Assembly (NCBI RefSeq): GCF_030811475.1
Contig: NZ_JAUSQV010000001.1
Span: forward strand, 3,952,880 to 4,016,879
DNA: 64,000 nucleotides
From: Nakamurella flavida
GTDB taxonomy: Bacteria > Actinomycetota > Actinomycetes > Mycobacteriales > Nakamurellaceae
Direction of reading: 5' to 3'
This document shows, one piece after another, positions 27,679 through 36,892 of this stretch (position 1 is its first letter; every line of letters starts with the position of its first letter). Made by a program: the position numbers and the translations under genes. The notes under the pieces are model-generated. The model was not told the DNA's origin, made no database searches, and was given only the letters and a program-made list of their open reading frames with translations.

Positions 27679-29226
27679 ATGGCCACCTTCATCCTCAGGC
27701 GACTGGTCGCCGGGTTCTTCGTGATCCTGGCCGCCTCGTTCCTGGTCTACATCCTCACCGCGAACGCCGGTGACCCGCTCGAGCGCACCCTGGCCATCAA
27801 CGACCCGGTGGCGCGGCAGCAGGCGGTCGAGTCGATCACCCGCAACCTGCGGCTGGACCTCGACCCGGTCAGCCGGTACTTCTTGTGGCTCAAGGGGGTC
27901 GGCGGCTGCTTCGTCGGCAACTGCGACTTCGGCATCTCGACGGTCACCCTGCAGCCGGTGGCCGCCGACCTGCCCGGCCGCATCGCCATCACCATCAAGC
28001 TGGTGCTCGCCGCGCAGATCCTCGCCGTGCTCATCGGTGTCGCGATCGGCATCGTCACCGCCCTGCGCCAGTACTCCGGCTTCGACTACACCGCCACGTT
28101 CTTCACCTTCCTGTTCTTCTCCCTGCCGGTCTTCTGGGTGGCGGTCCTGCTCAAGGAATTCGTGGCCATCCGGTTCAACGACTTCCTCGCCGACGGGCCC
28201 ACCCTGCCGCTGTGGGTGATCATCGGCGGCGCCGTCGTGGTCGGTGCGATCGGGTACAGCCTGGCCGGCGGCAGTCCACCCAGACGCCTGCTGGTCGGGG
28301 CGGTGGCCGCCGTCGTCGTCGGTGGGGTGCTCGCCTACATCTCGGCCACCCAGTGGCTGCTCAATCCCTCGCTCGGCATCATCGTCATCGCCGTGCTCAG
28401 CGTCGGCATCGCCTTCGGCGTCACCGTGCTCACCGCCGGCCTGCGCAACCGCAAGGCGCTGTACTCCGCGCTGACCGTGGTCGCGATCGGCCTGGCCGCG
28501 TACTTCCCGCTGCAGTACTTCTTCTACGAGGGCATGAATGTCTGGAAGCTGCTCGGCCTGGCGGTGCTGGCCATCGTCGTCGGCATCGGCGTCGGGTACG
28601 CCTGGGGCGGGGACGACCGGGGGCTGTCCGCCCGGGCCGCCGCGCTCACCGCCGTCGGGGTCTCGCTGGTCGTCTTCCTGGACCGGACCATGCGGGCCTG
28701 GCAGGTCTACAGCGACAACCCGGCCATCCGCGGCCGGCCGATCAAGACCATCGGTGACGCGCAGACCGGTCTGGAGGGCGACTTCTGGATCCGCACCATC
28801 GACGTCTTCACCCACCTGCTGCTGCCGACCCTGGCCCTGATGCTCATCTCGCTGGCCAGCTACACCCGGTACTCCCGGGCCAGCCTGCTCGAGGTGTTCA
28901 ACCAGGACTACATCCGCACCGCCCGGGCCAAGGGCCTCACCGAGCGCACCGTGGTCATGCGGCACGCGTTCCGCAACGCCCTGATCCCGCTGGCCACCAT
29001 CGTCGCCTTCGACATCGGCGGCCTGCTCGGCGGCGCCGTCATCACCGAACGCATCTTCCAGTGGGACGCCATGGGCACCCTGTTCAACAACGGCCTGACG
29101 AACCGCGACCCCAACCCGGTGATGGCGTTCTTCGTCGTCGTCGCGGTCATCGCCGTCGTCTTCAACATCCTGGCCGACATCGCCTACGCCACACTCGACC
29201 CGCGAATCAGGGTGGGACAGTCATGA
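27679..29226 (+). CDS. DppB-type ABC permease with six-helix insertion (cassette 2)
   Basis: A 515-residue permease, paralogue of the cassette-1 DppB-type gene. Conserved ends are ATFILRRLVAGFFVILAASF, TALRQYSGFDYTATFF, QDYIRTARAKGLTERTVVMR and GGAVITERIFQWDAMG. The same place is expanded: between about residues 173 and 350 six extra hydrophobic segments are inserted, then RPIKTIGDAQTGL returns to the DppB pattern. The ATG at 27679 has GAAGGG upstream. The stop overlaps the next ATG (ATGA). The inserted part is less similar between the two copies than the ends. Confidence 0.88.
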   Translation: MATFILRRLVAGFFVILAASFLVYILTANAGDPLERTLAINDPVARQQAVESITRNLRLDLDPVSRYFLWLKGVGGCFVGNCDFGISTVTLQPVAADLPGRIAITIKLVLAAQILAVLIGVAIGIVTALRQYSGFDYTATFFTFLFFSLPVFWVAVLLKEFVAIRFNDFLADGPTLPLWVIIGGAVVVGAIGYSLAGGSPPRRLLVGAVAAVVVGGVLAYISATQWLLNPSLGIIVIAVLSVGIAFGVTVLTAGLRNRKALYSALTVVAIGLAAYFPLQYFFYEGMNVWKLLGLAVLAIVVGIGVGYAWGGDDRGLSARAAALTAVGVSLVVFLDRTMRAWQVYSDNPAIRGRPIKTIGDAQTGLEGDFWIRTIDVFTHLLLPTLALMLISLASYTRYSRASLLEVFNQDYIRTARAKGLTERTVVMRHAFRNALIPLATIVAFDIGGLLGGAVITERIFQWDAMGTLFNNGLTNRDPNPVMAFFVVVAVIAVVFNILADIAYATLDPRIRVGQS

Positions 29227-30290
29227 CGACACCGCTTCCGACGAACCCCGGCCACGTGTCCGGGGAGACCGTGGCCCCCGAGGGCTCCGCCGAGGCCGGC
29301 AACGAGCAGAGCCTCGAGCAGAAGGAGGTGGCCGGTCTCTCGCAGGGGCAGATCGTCCGTCGCCGCTTCTTCCGTCACAAGGGCGCGATGGTCTCGTTGT
29401 TCGTGCTGATCCTGATCCTGCTGCTGGCCGTGACCAGCATCGGCATCGGGCCGATCCGCGGCTGGTACACCTGGACGCCGTTCGACCGCCCCGCCCCGCT
29501 GAACCCCCGCGGCCAGCCGACGCTCTCGCTCTGGGGCGAGGGCGGGTTCACGATCGGCACCCACCCGTTCGGCCAGGACGAGGTCGGCCGCGACATGTTC
29601 GCCGCCACCATGAAGGGCATCCAGAACACGATGGTGGTCATCATCGTGCTGGGCCTGCTGGCCACCACGCTGGGCATCGTCATCGGGGCCGTCGCCGGCT
29701 ACTTCGGCGGCTGGGCCGATTCGATCCTGATGCGCTTCACCGACATGATCATCATCGTGCCGCTGATCCTCATCGCGGCGGTGGCCGGCTTCGCCTTCAA
29801 CGCCCGCGGGGTGTTCAGCGTGGCGCTGGTGCTGGGCCTGTTCACCTGGACCGGTCTGGCCCGGCTGGTCCGGGCGGAGTTCCTGGCCCTGCGGGAACGG
29901 GAGTTCGTCGACGCGGCCCGGGTGGGCGGGGCGTCCTCGACGCGGATCATCTTCAAGCACATCCTGCCCAACACCGTCGGCGTGGTCGTCGTCAACACCA
30001 CGCTGCTGATGGGCGCGGGCATCCTCACCGAGGCCGCCCTGGGCTTCCTGGGCTTCGGCATCCAGCCGCCCAACATCTCGCTCGGCTCGCTGATCAGCCA
30101 GTACCAGGGCGCGTTCACCACCCGACCGTGGCTGTTCGTGTGGCCCGGGTTCTTCATCGTGGTGATCGTGCTCTGCATCCAGTTCATCGGCGACGGCCTG
30201 CGGGACGCCTTCGATCCCCGCCAGAAGCGCATCCCCAAGCAGAAGGACCTGGCCGCCTCCGCCGCCCGCACCTCGCAGGACAAGGCGTGA
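29223..30290 (+). CDS. DppC-type ABC permease (cassette 2)
   Basis: A 355-residue permease subunit with a charged N-terminal tail of about 60 residues, then six membrane helices. Motifs are HPFGQDEVGRDMFAATMKGI, the EAA loop ALREREFVDAARVGGASSTR then IIFKHILPN, and IQFIGDGLRDAFDPRQK. It starts at the ATG overlapping the preceding stop. The next gene on this strand (the fused ATPase) lies about 750 nt away because a PH-like gene on the other strand is interposed, unlike cassette 1. Confidence 0.9.
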   Translation: MTTPLPTNPGHVSGETVAPEGSAEAGNEQSLEQKEVAGLSQGQIVRRRFFRHKGAMVSLFVLILILLLAVTSIGIGPIRGWYTWTPFDRPAPLNPRGQPTLSLWGEGGFTIGTHPFGQDEVGRDMFAATMKGIQNTMVVIIVLGLLATTLGIVIGAVAGYFGGWADSILMRFTDMIIIVPLILIAAVAGFAFNARGVFSVALVLGLFTWTGLARLVRAEFLALREREFVDAARVGGASSTRIIFKHILPNTVGVVVVNTTLLMGAGILTEAALGFLGFGIQPPNISLGSLISQYQGAFTTRPWLFVWPGFFIVVIVLCIQFIGDGLRDAFDPRQKRIPKQKDLAASAARTSQDKA

Positions 30291-30322
30291 GAAGTTCGGC
30301 GCGGTCGGTGCCCGGACCGTGG

Positions 30323-30928
30323 TCAGCGGATGACGCCGGCCAGGTTCAGCAGCGCCCAGACCAGCAGGGCGACCAGCGCGAGGATGGTGCCCAGGTGCCA
30401 ACGGGTCGGCGCCCGGTCGAACTCCAACCGGGGATCGTCGAGATGCCCGGCGTCACGCAGGGCCTCCCAGCGGCGACGGATCGATTCCGCGGCCGCACCG
30501 GACTCGGAGTCCGGCAGATCGCCCAGCCGGATGCCGCCCTCGTCGGCCGAGGCCCGGCCGCCCCGTCGGCGCTGGTCGCGGCGCGCCGCGTACCGGCCGG
30601 GTGCCGGCGCCGCCCAGGCGGAGAACTTCCCGTAGGCCGTGTGCAGGGTCAGCGACCAACGGGTGTCCACCCGTTGGATGCTCGGCCAGGGCAGCCGGAC
30701 CGTGCGCAGCACGTTGACCAGTTCCACCCCGCCGTCGTCGACCGCGACCCCCGGGCGGTAGAACACCGCCCACACCGCGACCGCGGGCAGCAGCAGCCAG
30801 GCGCCCGAGCCGACGAGCACCCCCGGACCCTGCGAGACGGCCAGGGCCACCGCACCGGCTGCACAGATCACCCAGACGGACACGGCGAGCACCCGGCCGC
30901 CGGTCGGTCGCTGCACGTGGCTCTCCAT
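30323..30928 (-). CDS. membrane PH-like domain protein (cassette 2 partner)
   Basis: A 201-residue paralogue of the gene at 24348-25004. It has two N-terminal membrane segments (VLAVSVWVICAAGAVALAV, AWLLLPAVAVWAVFY), a PH-like region (RPGVAVDDGGVELVNVLRTVRLPWPSIQRVDTRWSLTLHTAYGKFS), the shared AWAAPAPGR motif, and a C-terminal membrane segment. AWAAPAPSR occurs at the same place in the other copy, so they are homologous. The ATG at 30928 has only a weak GGCGGC upstream. It lies between the DppC-type and ATPase genes on the opposite strand. Confidence 0.75.
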   Translation of the reverse strand: MESHVQRPTGGRVLAVSVWVICAAGAVALAVSQGPGVLVGSGAWLLLPAVAVWAVFYRPGVAVDDGGVELVNVLRTVRLPWPSIQRVDTRWSLTLHTAYGKFSAWAAPAPGRYAARRDQRRRGGRASADEGGIRLGDLPDSESGAAAESIRRRWEALRDAGHLDDPRLEFDRAPTRWHLGTILALVALLVWALLNLAGVIR

Positions 30929-31038
30929 GCCGCCATCGTCGCACCCGGACCGGAGCGGGCCCGCTGCCTGCACCGTCCCGCCCGCCGCGGACCCGTCCAC
31001 GGCGCCCCTCTGCACCACCCGTGCGAAAGGAACTCCCG

Positions 31039-33057
31039 ATGAGCACCGCTGCCAGCTCCGCCAGTGGCGCCCCCGTGGTCTCCGTCAAGAACCTCGGCGT
31101 CGACTTCTGGGTGGACGGCACCTGGTACCCCGCCGTGGTCGGCGCCGAGTTCGACCTGCGGGCCGGTGAGGTGCTGGCCATCGTGGGCGAGTCCGGCTCG
31201 GGCAAGTCGACCACCGCCATGTCCCTGCTCGGCCTGCTGCCCAAGAACAGCCACGTCTCCGGGTCGATCGAGCTGGGCGGGCGGCAGCTCGTCGGCGCGG
31301 ACGCCCGCATGCTCCGGTCGATCCGCGGCCGGGAGATCTCGGTGATCTTCCAGGAGCCGATGACCGCGCTGAACCCCGTGTACACCATCGGGTTCCAGAT
31401 CGCCGAGATGCTCCGCAGCCACTTCGCGATGGCCCCGTCGGCGGCTCGCAAGCGGGCGATCGAGCTGCTGTCGATGGTCGAGATCCCGGACCCGGAGCGC
31501 CGGGTCGACTCCTACCCGCACCAGCTGTCCGGCGGGCAGCGGCAGCGCGCGATGATCGCCCAGGCCCTGGCCTGCGATCCCGAGCTCCTGGTGGCCGACG
31601 AGCCCACCACGGCGCTGGACGTGACCGTCCAGGCCGAGATCCTCAAGCTGATGCGCGATCTGAAGAACCGCATCGACGCGGCCATCGTGCTCATCACGCA
31701 CGACATGGGCGTGGTCGCCGACCTGGCCGACCGCCTGCTGGTGATGAAGGACGGTCGCATCGTCGAGTCGGGCACCGCCGACGAGGTGTTCCACCGCCCG
31801 CAGCACCCGTACACGATCCAGCTCCTGGACGCCGTGCCCCACCTGGGTGCCGTCATCGGCGCCGAGAGGGAGACCGACCGGGCCGGCGCCGCCGGGTCCG
31901 GGCCCCTCGCGGACGGACCGGCGGCCGACGGGGCGACGCTGGGGCACGGCGGACTGCTGGCCGGGAGCAGCCCTCTCGGCGGGGCGGAGACGTCCCCGCG
32001 GCCGGCCCCGTCCCTGCAGAAGACGGCGTCGGGTGTCGAGCTGGACCCGTCCGTGCACCGCGCCGGCCTGGCCCCCGGGGTGCCGGCCGTGGTCGAGCTG
32101 GACGACGTGGCCATCGAGTACCCCAAGCGCGGCCGCAGCGCGGCCTTCCGGGCCGTGGAGGGGATGAGCCTGCGCATCGGCGAGGGCGAGGTCGTGGGCC
32201 TGGTCGGCGAGTCCGGGTCGGGCAAGACCACGGTCGGCCGCGCCCTGGTCGGCCTGTTGCCGTTCGTGCAGGGCCAGTCCCGCGTGGTCGGCCACGACCT
32301 GGTCGGCATCAAGCCCAAGGATCTCCGCCAGCTCCGCCGCGACGTCAGCTTCGTCTTCCAGGATCCGGGCTCGTCGCTGAACCCCCGCTTCCCGGTCGGG
32401 GAGTCGATCGGCGAGCCGCTGCTGCTCAACGACGTGGCCAAAGGTGCGGACCTCAGCAAGCGGGTCGAGGCCCTGCTGGACAAGGTGCAGCTGCCGCGGG
32501 CCATGCGGAACCGGTACCCGCACGAGCTCTCCGGGGGCCAGCGTCAGCGCATCGGCATCGCGCGGGCGCTCGCCCTGGAGCCGAAGCTGCTCATCGCCGA
32601 CGAGCCGACGTCCGCACTGGACGTCTCCGTGCAGGCCAAGGTGCTGCAGCTGTTCCAGGACCTGCAGGCCAGTGCCGGCTTCGCGTGCCTGTTCATCAGC
32701 CACGACCTCGCCGTGGTGGAGATCCTGTCCCGGCGCATCGCGGTCATGCACCACGGCCGCCTGGTGGAGCTGGGCACCCGGGAGCAGATCCTCACCGATC
32801 CGCAGCGCGCCTACACCCGCCGCCTCCTGGCCGCCGTGCCCGTCCCCGACCCCGACGAGCAGGCCCGCCGCCGCGCCGAGCGCGACGCGCTGCTGGCCGC
32901 CGGGGTCGGAACGGACGACGACGGTCCGGATCGACGCGACGACGAGGCCGACGCCAAGCGCAGGGCCGAGGCCGACAAGGGCCTCGGCGTCGCCGAGGAC
33001 GCACCGGGCTCGTTCGCCGCCGAGGAATCGGGCCGGTTCGCGGGCGGGTCCGGCTGA
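31039..33057 (+). CDS. fused DppD-DppF ABC ATPase (cassette 2)
   Basis: A 672-residue double ATPase. Domain 1 carries [27 protein letters not shown] and [13 protein letters not shown]; domain 2 carries [27 protein letters not shown] and [13 protein letters not shown]. The linker (about residues 280-345) is roughly 60 residues longer than in cassette 1 and rich in Gly, Pro and Asp. The C-terminal 60 residues are charged and probably disordered. The ATG at 31039 has AAGGA 8 nt upstream. It probably serves the cassette-2 permeases although a minus-strand gene separates them. Confidence 0.93.
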   Translation: MSTAASSASGAPVVSVKNLGVDFWVDGTWYPAVVGAEFDLRAGEVLAIVGESGSGKSTTAMSLLGLLPKNSHVSGSIELGGRQLVGADARMLRSIRGREISVIFQEPMTALNPVYTIGFQIAEMLRSHFAMAPSAARKRAIELLSMVEIPDPERRVDSYPHQLSGGQRQRAMIAQALACDPELLVADEPTTALDVTVQAEILKLMRDLKNRIDAAIVLITHDMGVVADLADRLLVMKDGRIVESGTADEVFHRPQHPYTIQLLDAVPHLGAVIGAERETDRAGAAGSGPLADGPAADGATLGHGGLLAGSSPLGGAETSPRPAPSLQKTASGVELDPSVHRAGLAPGVPAVVELDDVAIEYPKRGRSAAFRAVEGMSLRIGEGEVVGLVGESGSGKTTVGRALVGLLPFVQGQSRVVGHDLVGIKPKDLRQLRRDVSFVFQDPGSSLNPRFPVGESIGEPLLLNDVAKGADLSKRVEALLDKVQLPRAMRNRYPHELSGGQRQRIGIARALALEPKLLIADEPTSALDVSVQAKVLQLFQDLQASAGFACLFISHDLAVVEILSRRIAVMHHGRLVELGTREQILTDPQRAYTRRLLAAVPVPDPDEQARRRAERDALLAAGVGTDDDGPDRRDDEADAKRRAEADKGLGVAEDAPGSFAAEESGRFAGGSG

Positions 33058-33104
33058 TCGCGGCGGGGGTCGGGGGAACCCACCGAACCCGGGGAGTGCC
33101 CCGG

Positions 33105-33110
33105 TAGCGT
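33105..33110 (+). promoter_or_regulatory. leaderless -10 element for mshB
   Basis: TAGCGT stands 8 nt before the GTG at 33119, with no Shine-Dalgarno sequence between. This suggests mshB has its own promoter and a leaderless transcript, separate from the ABC genes. Confidence 0.5.
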
Positions 33111-33118
33111 GATCCCTC

Positions 33119-33958
33119 GTGCCCCGCCTCCTCGCCGTCCACGCCCACCCGGACGACGAGACCCTCACCATGGGGGCGACCCTGGCGCGATGCGCGGCCG
33201 AGGGGATCGCGGTCACCCTGGTCACGGCGACGCTCGGCGAACAGGGTGAGGTGATCGGCGCCGAGTTGGCCGGTCTGGCGGCCGACGAGGCCGATCAGCT
33301 GGGCGGCTACCGCTACACCGAGTTGGCCGCCGCCTGCCGCGCACTGGGGATCACCGACCACCGGATGCTCGGCGGCGTCGGCGCCTTCCGTGATTCCGGC
33401 ATGGCCGGAACCCCGTCCGCCGACCACCCCCGGGCCTTCGTCCGCGCGCGTACCGGCGGACCGGACCACGCCCGGGCCGTCGCCGCCCTGGTCGCGGTGA
33501 TCGACGAGGTCCGTCCGGACGTCCTGCTCACCTACGACGCGGACGGCGGCTACGGCCACCCGGACCACATCGCCGCCCACGAGGTCGCCGTGGCTGCGGC
33601 CGCCGGTCGGGTGCCCCGCGTGCTCGCCGCGGTCAAACCGCGGGCGGAGCTGGCCCGGCTCGTCGCGGGGATGACCGTGCCCGCCGGGTACGCGGCCCCG
33701 CGGGACGGCGACCTGGGCTTCCTGGTCGACGACGCCGAGATCGGCGCGACGGTCGAGCTCGGACCCGGGGCACCCGCCCGCCGCGCGGCGCTGGCCGCGC
33801 ACGCCACCCAGGTCGAGCTGTTGCCCGGTGGGTTCGCGTTGTCCAACCGCATCGCCCAGCCCGACCCGAGCGCGGAGTGGTTCCGCGTGGTGACCGGGGA
33901 CGCCCTCCCCGGGATCGTCAGCGGCGGGCCGGACGTGCTGTTCGCCGGGGCGGGATGA
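33119..33958 (+). CDS. mshB: GlcNAc-Ins deacetylase MshB (mycothiol biosynthesis)
   Basis: A 279-residue zinc deacetylase that converts GlcNAc-inositol to GlcN-inositol in mycothiol synthesis. The LmbE-type motif AHPDDE gives His10 and Asp13 as zinc ligands and Asp12 as catalytic base. GGYGHPDH supplies Tyr145, His147 and His150. Length and all key residues match characterised MshB rather than Mca, which is longer. The start is the GTG at 33119. The following membrane protein gene overlaps the stop, as with Rv1170-Rv1171 in M. tuberculosis. Confidence 0.93.
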   Translation: MPRLLAVHAHPDDETLTMGATLARCAAEGIAVTLVTATLGEQGEVIGAELAGLAADEADQLGGYRYTELAAACRALGITDHRMLGGVGAFRDSGMAGTPSADHPRAFVRARTGGPDHARAVAALVAVIDEVRPDVLLTYDADGGYGHPDHIAAHEVAVAAAAGRVPRVLAAVKPRAELARLVAGMTVPAGYAAPRDGDLGFLVDDAEIGATVELGPGAPARRAALAAHATQVELLPGGFALSNRIAQPDPSAEWFRVVTGDALPGIVSGGPDVLFAGAG

Positions 33959-34596
33959 CGGGGCCGACGGCCGCCGGCGCCCAGCCGGTCGGCTCCCCGG
34001 CGGCGCCGACCCCGGTCGAGCTCGACGCAGCAGCTGCCGACGGGTGTCCGCTGCCCGGCGGTCCTGCGGGAGGTCGGACGCAGACGGCGGACCTCGACGG
34101 TGTGGACACCGGCGATCGGGCCGTTCCCGCCCCGGCGCACCGCCCGGGACCGGGGGACTGGCTGGTCGTCGCCGGTCTCGCCCTGTTGGCGGCCTGGGTC
34201 GCCGTGGTGGCCGTGTTCTTCCTGCCCCTGCACATCGGCTCCGTCCCGCTGCCCGTCAGTGCGCTGCTGCCCGTCGCCCTGCTGGCGTGGGCGCCGCGGG
34301 CGGCGTACCGGCTCACCGGCCGGATCGCCGCCGCCGGGCTGATCGTGGTCGCCTGGTTCGCGGTGTCGGTGTACCTCGTGCTCGTCCGCAACGAGCTGTA
34401 CTTGAACTACCCGGTCACCGTGTTCCTGGGGCAGTGGCGGGTGATGCTGCTCCTCGGCCTGGGTGCGCTCACCGCCGCGGCCACCCTCGGGCTGCTGTGG
34501 GGGGATCACCTGCGGAGCGGGCTCGCCGCCCGTGCCGATCCCGCCCGCCCCGATCCCGCCCGCCCCGACCCCGCCCGTCCCGACCCGCCGGCGTGA
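33955..34596 (+). CDS. four-helix membrane protein downstream of mshB
   Basis: A 213-residue protein with a 60-residue hydrophilic Pro/Ala-rich N-terminus and four membrane segments between about residues 65 and 185 ([72 protein letters not shown]). The tail is built from an ARPDP repeat. It occupies the position of Rv1171 after mshB in mycobacteria, a family without known function. The ATG overlaps the mshB stop (ATGA). No catalytic motif is evident. Confidence 0.75.
   Translation: MTGPTAAGAQPVGSPAAPTPVELDAAAADGCPLPGGPAGGRTQTADLDGVDTGDRAVPAPAHRPGPGDWLVVAGLALLAAWVAVVAVFFLPLHIGSVPLPVSALLPVALLAWAPRAAYRLTGRIAAAGLIVVAWFAVSVYLVLVRNELYLNYPVTVFLGQWRVMLLLGLGALTAAATLGLLWGDHLRSGLAARADPARPDPARPDPARPDPPA
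34537..34588. repeat. 15-nt tandem repeat coding ARPDP
   Basis: About three and a half copies of a 15-nt unit (GATCCCGCCCGCCCC and near variants) at the 3' end of the membrane protein gene, coding the peptide repeat ARPDP. It is a likely site of copy-number change between strains. Confidence 0.75.
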
Positions 34597-34717
34597 TCGT
34601 CCTCACCGTGCCGATGGGGGCGGGGGATGGTCACACCCCGCCGCCGGTCGGGGGATACTGGTGCGGGTGTTCGGCCGCCTGCCCGCGGGCGGCCCGGGAA
34701 GGCTGTGGAGAACCGAC

Positions 34718-35044
34718 GTGACCTATGTGATCGCCGAGCCGTGTGTCGATGTGCTGGACCGTGCCTGCGTCGAGGAGTGTCCCGTCGACTGCATCTACGA
34801 GGGCGACCGGATGCTCTACATCCACCCCGACGAGTGCGTCGACTGCGGCGCCTGCGAGCCGGTCTGCCCGGTCGAGGCGATCTTCTACGAGGACGACGTG
34901 CCCGCGCAGTGGTCCGAGTACTACCGCGCGAACGTCGACTTCTTCGACGACCTCGGTTCGCCCGGCGGCGCGTCCAAGATGGGCAAGATCGCCAAGGACC
35001 ACCCGCTCATCATGGCGCTGCCGCCGATGGCCGCCGAGCACTGA
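34718..35044 (+). CDS. fdxA: 7Fe ferredoxin FdxA/FdxC type
   Basis: A 108-residue soluble electron carrier with one [3Fe-4S] and one [4Fe-4S] cluster. Following Azotobacter ferredoxin I spacing, Cys9, Cys17 and Cys50 should bind the 3Fe cluster and Cys21, Cys40, Cys43 and Cys46 the 4Fe cluster; Cys25 is the extra free cysteine. The C-terminal [19 protein letters not shown] extension is typical. The GTG at 34718 has GGAG 7 nt upstream. It precedes dapC as in many actinobacteria (Rv1177-Rv1178). Confidence 0.95.
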   Translation: MTYVIAEPCVDVLDRACVEECPVDCIYEGDRMLYIHPDECVDCGACEPVCPVEAIFYEDDVPAQWSEYYRANVDFFDDLGSPGGASKMGKIAKDHPLIMALPPMAAEH

Positions 35045-35098
35045 TCGTTCGGTGACCGTCCTGCGCGTCCGCCCCGTGCTGCCCGGTCGGGTCCGGCG

Positions 35099-36211
35099 AT
35101 GACCCGACCCACCCGCGGGCCCGCCGCGCTTCCCGATTTCCCGTGGGACGCGCTGGCGCCCGCCCGCGAACTGGCCGGCCGGCATCCGGACGGCCTGGTC
35201 GACCTGTCCATCGGCACACCGGTGAACCGGGTGCCGCTGCCGGTCCGCACCGCCCTGGGCAATGCCTCCGATGCCCCCGGCTATCCGACCGTGCACGGCA
35301 CCGCGGCGCTGCGCGAGGCCTACGTCGGGTGGCTGTCCCGTGCGCACGGCGTGCGGGGTCTCGACCCGGAGGACGTGCTGCCGACCATCGGGTCCAAGGA
35401 GCTGGTGGCGTCCCTGCCCACCCAGCTCGGCCTGGGCCGTGGCGACCTCGTCGTCATCCCCGATCTGGCCTACCCGACGTACGAGGTCGGCGCGCTGATG
35501 GCCGGCTGCACGGTGCTGCGCAAGGACGGCGTCGCCTCCAGCGGGGCCGACCGGATCGCCCTGGTCTGGGTCAACTCGCCGTCCAACCCGACCGGCCGGG
35601 TGCTGACCGCCGAGCAGCTCGCCCGCATCGTCGGCTGGGCCCGCCAGCGGGGCGCCGTCGTCGCGTCCGACGAGTGCTACATCGATCTGGGCTGGGAGGC
35701 CTCCCCGGTCTCCGTGCTGGATCCGGAGGTCTGCGGCAAGGACCACCGGGGTCTGCTCGCCGTGCACTCGCTGTCCAAGCGGTCGAACATGGCCGGCTAC
35801 CGCGCCGGGTTCGTCAGCGGTGACCCCGAGCTCGTCGGTCGGTTGACCGCGCTGCGCCGCCATCTCGGTGCCATGGTCCCCGCCCCGATCCAGGCCGCGG
35901 CCGCCGCCGCCCTGGACGACGACGGACATGTCCTGTCCCAGCGGAGCCGGTACGAGGGCCGTCGCGAGCTGCTGATGGACGCCCTGGACACGGCCGGCTT
36001 CCGGATCGGCGAGGACGGGACGTCGGCTGCCGGGCTCTACCTGTGGTGCACCCGCGACGAACCGGCCATGGAGTCGGTGGAGTGGCTCGCCGAGCGGGGC
36101 ATCCTGGTCGCACCGGGCGACATCTACGGCGCCGCCGGCGCCCGGCACATCCGGGTCGCACTGACCGCCTCCGACGCCCGCGTCGCCGCGGCCGTCCAGC
36201 GTCTCGGCTGA
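35099..36211 (+). CDS. dapC: N-succinyldiaminopimelate aminotransferase DapC
   Basis: A 370-residue PLP fold-type I aminotransferase that makes N-succinyl-L,L-diaminopimelate in lysine and peptidoglycan precursor synthesis. Seen are NSPSNPTG (substrate/PLP contacts), SDECYIDLGWE, and the Schiff-base lysine in SLSKRSNMAGYRAGF (Lys227). The N-terminus FPWDALAPARELAGRHP is typical of actinobacterial DapC. Start ATG 35099 lies 54 nt after the ferredoxin stop. dapD and dapE are encoded a few genes on. DapC identity rests on the subgroup motifs and this context. Confidence 0.9.
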   Translation: MTRPTRGPAALPDFPWDALAPARELAGRHPDGLVDLSIGTPVNRVPLPVRTALGNASDAPGYPTVHGTAALREAYVGWLSRAHGVRGLDPEDVLPTIGSKELVASLPTQLGLGRGDLVVIPDLAYPTYEVGALMAGCTVLRKDGVASSGADRIALVWVNSPSNPTGRVLTAEQLARIVGWARQRGAVVASDECYIDLGWEASPVSVLDPEVCGKDHRGLLAVHSLSKRSNMAGYRAGFVSGDPELVGRLTALRRHLGAMVPAPIQAAAAAALDDDGHVLSQRSRYEGRRELLMDALDTAGFRIGEDGTSAAGLYLWCTRDEPAMESVEWLAERGILVAPGDIYGAAGARHIRVALTASDARVAAAVQRLG

Positions 36212-36431
36212 TCGCGCCCCGGCTGATCCCGCGTCGCTGTCGCCACCCGGACGGTCCGTCGCTGTCGTCCGCATCCGCATCCCGCCCGCTGCAGGTATGA
36301 CTCGCGGTGCGCGTGTTGCGTACCGGACCCCACGGTCCGATCGACCCCGCCGATGATCGACATCCGGTGTGACCGCCCCGGCGACGGGGTACCCCGGAAC
36401 CGTCTCGCATCCCCACAGTTCGGAGAACCCC

Positions 36432-36818
36432 ATGACCACCCCGGCCCAGACCTTCGCCGACGCCCTGCAGACCCTGGAGGGCAGCGGGGACGTCGCGTCC
36501 TTCGTCAGCAGCGTCTTCACCTCCGACGCCGTGCTGCTCCGCCCCGAGACGGGCCAGGAGCTCACCGGCACCGACGGCGCCCGGCAGTACTGGGAGCAGT
36601 ACCTCGCCCAGTTCGGCGAGATCCGCTCCGAGTTCTCCCAGGTGCGCGACGCCGACGGGCTGGGGGTCCTGGAGTGGACCAGCACCGGCACCCTGGCCGG
36701 TGGCGGGGACATCTCCTACACCGGGGTGAGCCTGCTCGACCTCGACGGGGAGGGTCGGGTCACCCGGTTCGCCACGTACTTCGACACCGCGAAGTTCTCG
36801 GCCCCGCCGACCGTCTGA
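36432..36818 (+). CDS. NTF2-like (SnoaL/YybH-type) protein
   Basis: A 128-residue single-domain protein of the NTF2/SnoaL fold: an N-terminal helix (TFADALQTLEGSGDVASFVSSVF), the strand FTSDAVLLRPETGQELTGTDGARQYWEQYLAQFGEI, and a beta sheet ending VTRFATYFDTAKF. Such proteins bind small hydrophobic ligands or act as isomerases; no specific catalytic set can be assigned. The ATG at 36432 has GGAG 6 nt upstream, so the longer reading from 36369 is not needed. It sits alone between dapC and the convergent CHAD gene. Confidence 0.7.
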   Translation: MTTPAQTFADALQTLEGSGDVASFVSSVFTSDAVLLRPETGQELTGTDGARQYWEQYLAQFGEIRSEFSQVRDADGLGVLEWTSTGTLAGGGDISYTGVSLLDLDGEGRVTRFATYFDTAKFSAPPTV

Positions 36819-36892
36819 GCGTCCGCGGGCCGTCGCCCGGATGGGTCGCCCGGGTGCACGTGGCCCGGCCGCAGGTCGCCGGGCGCGGTCCG

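Noticed and set aside
34537-34588. Short regular repeats as a CRISPR-like array.
   Set aside because: The 15-nt units are contiguous, in frame and code ARPDP; there are no spacers. The same applies to the aroK and CHAD gene repeats.
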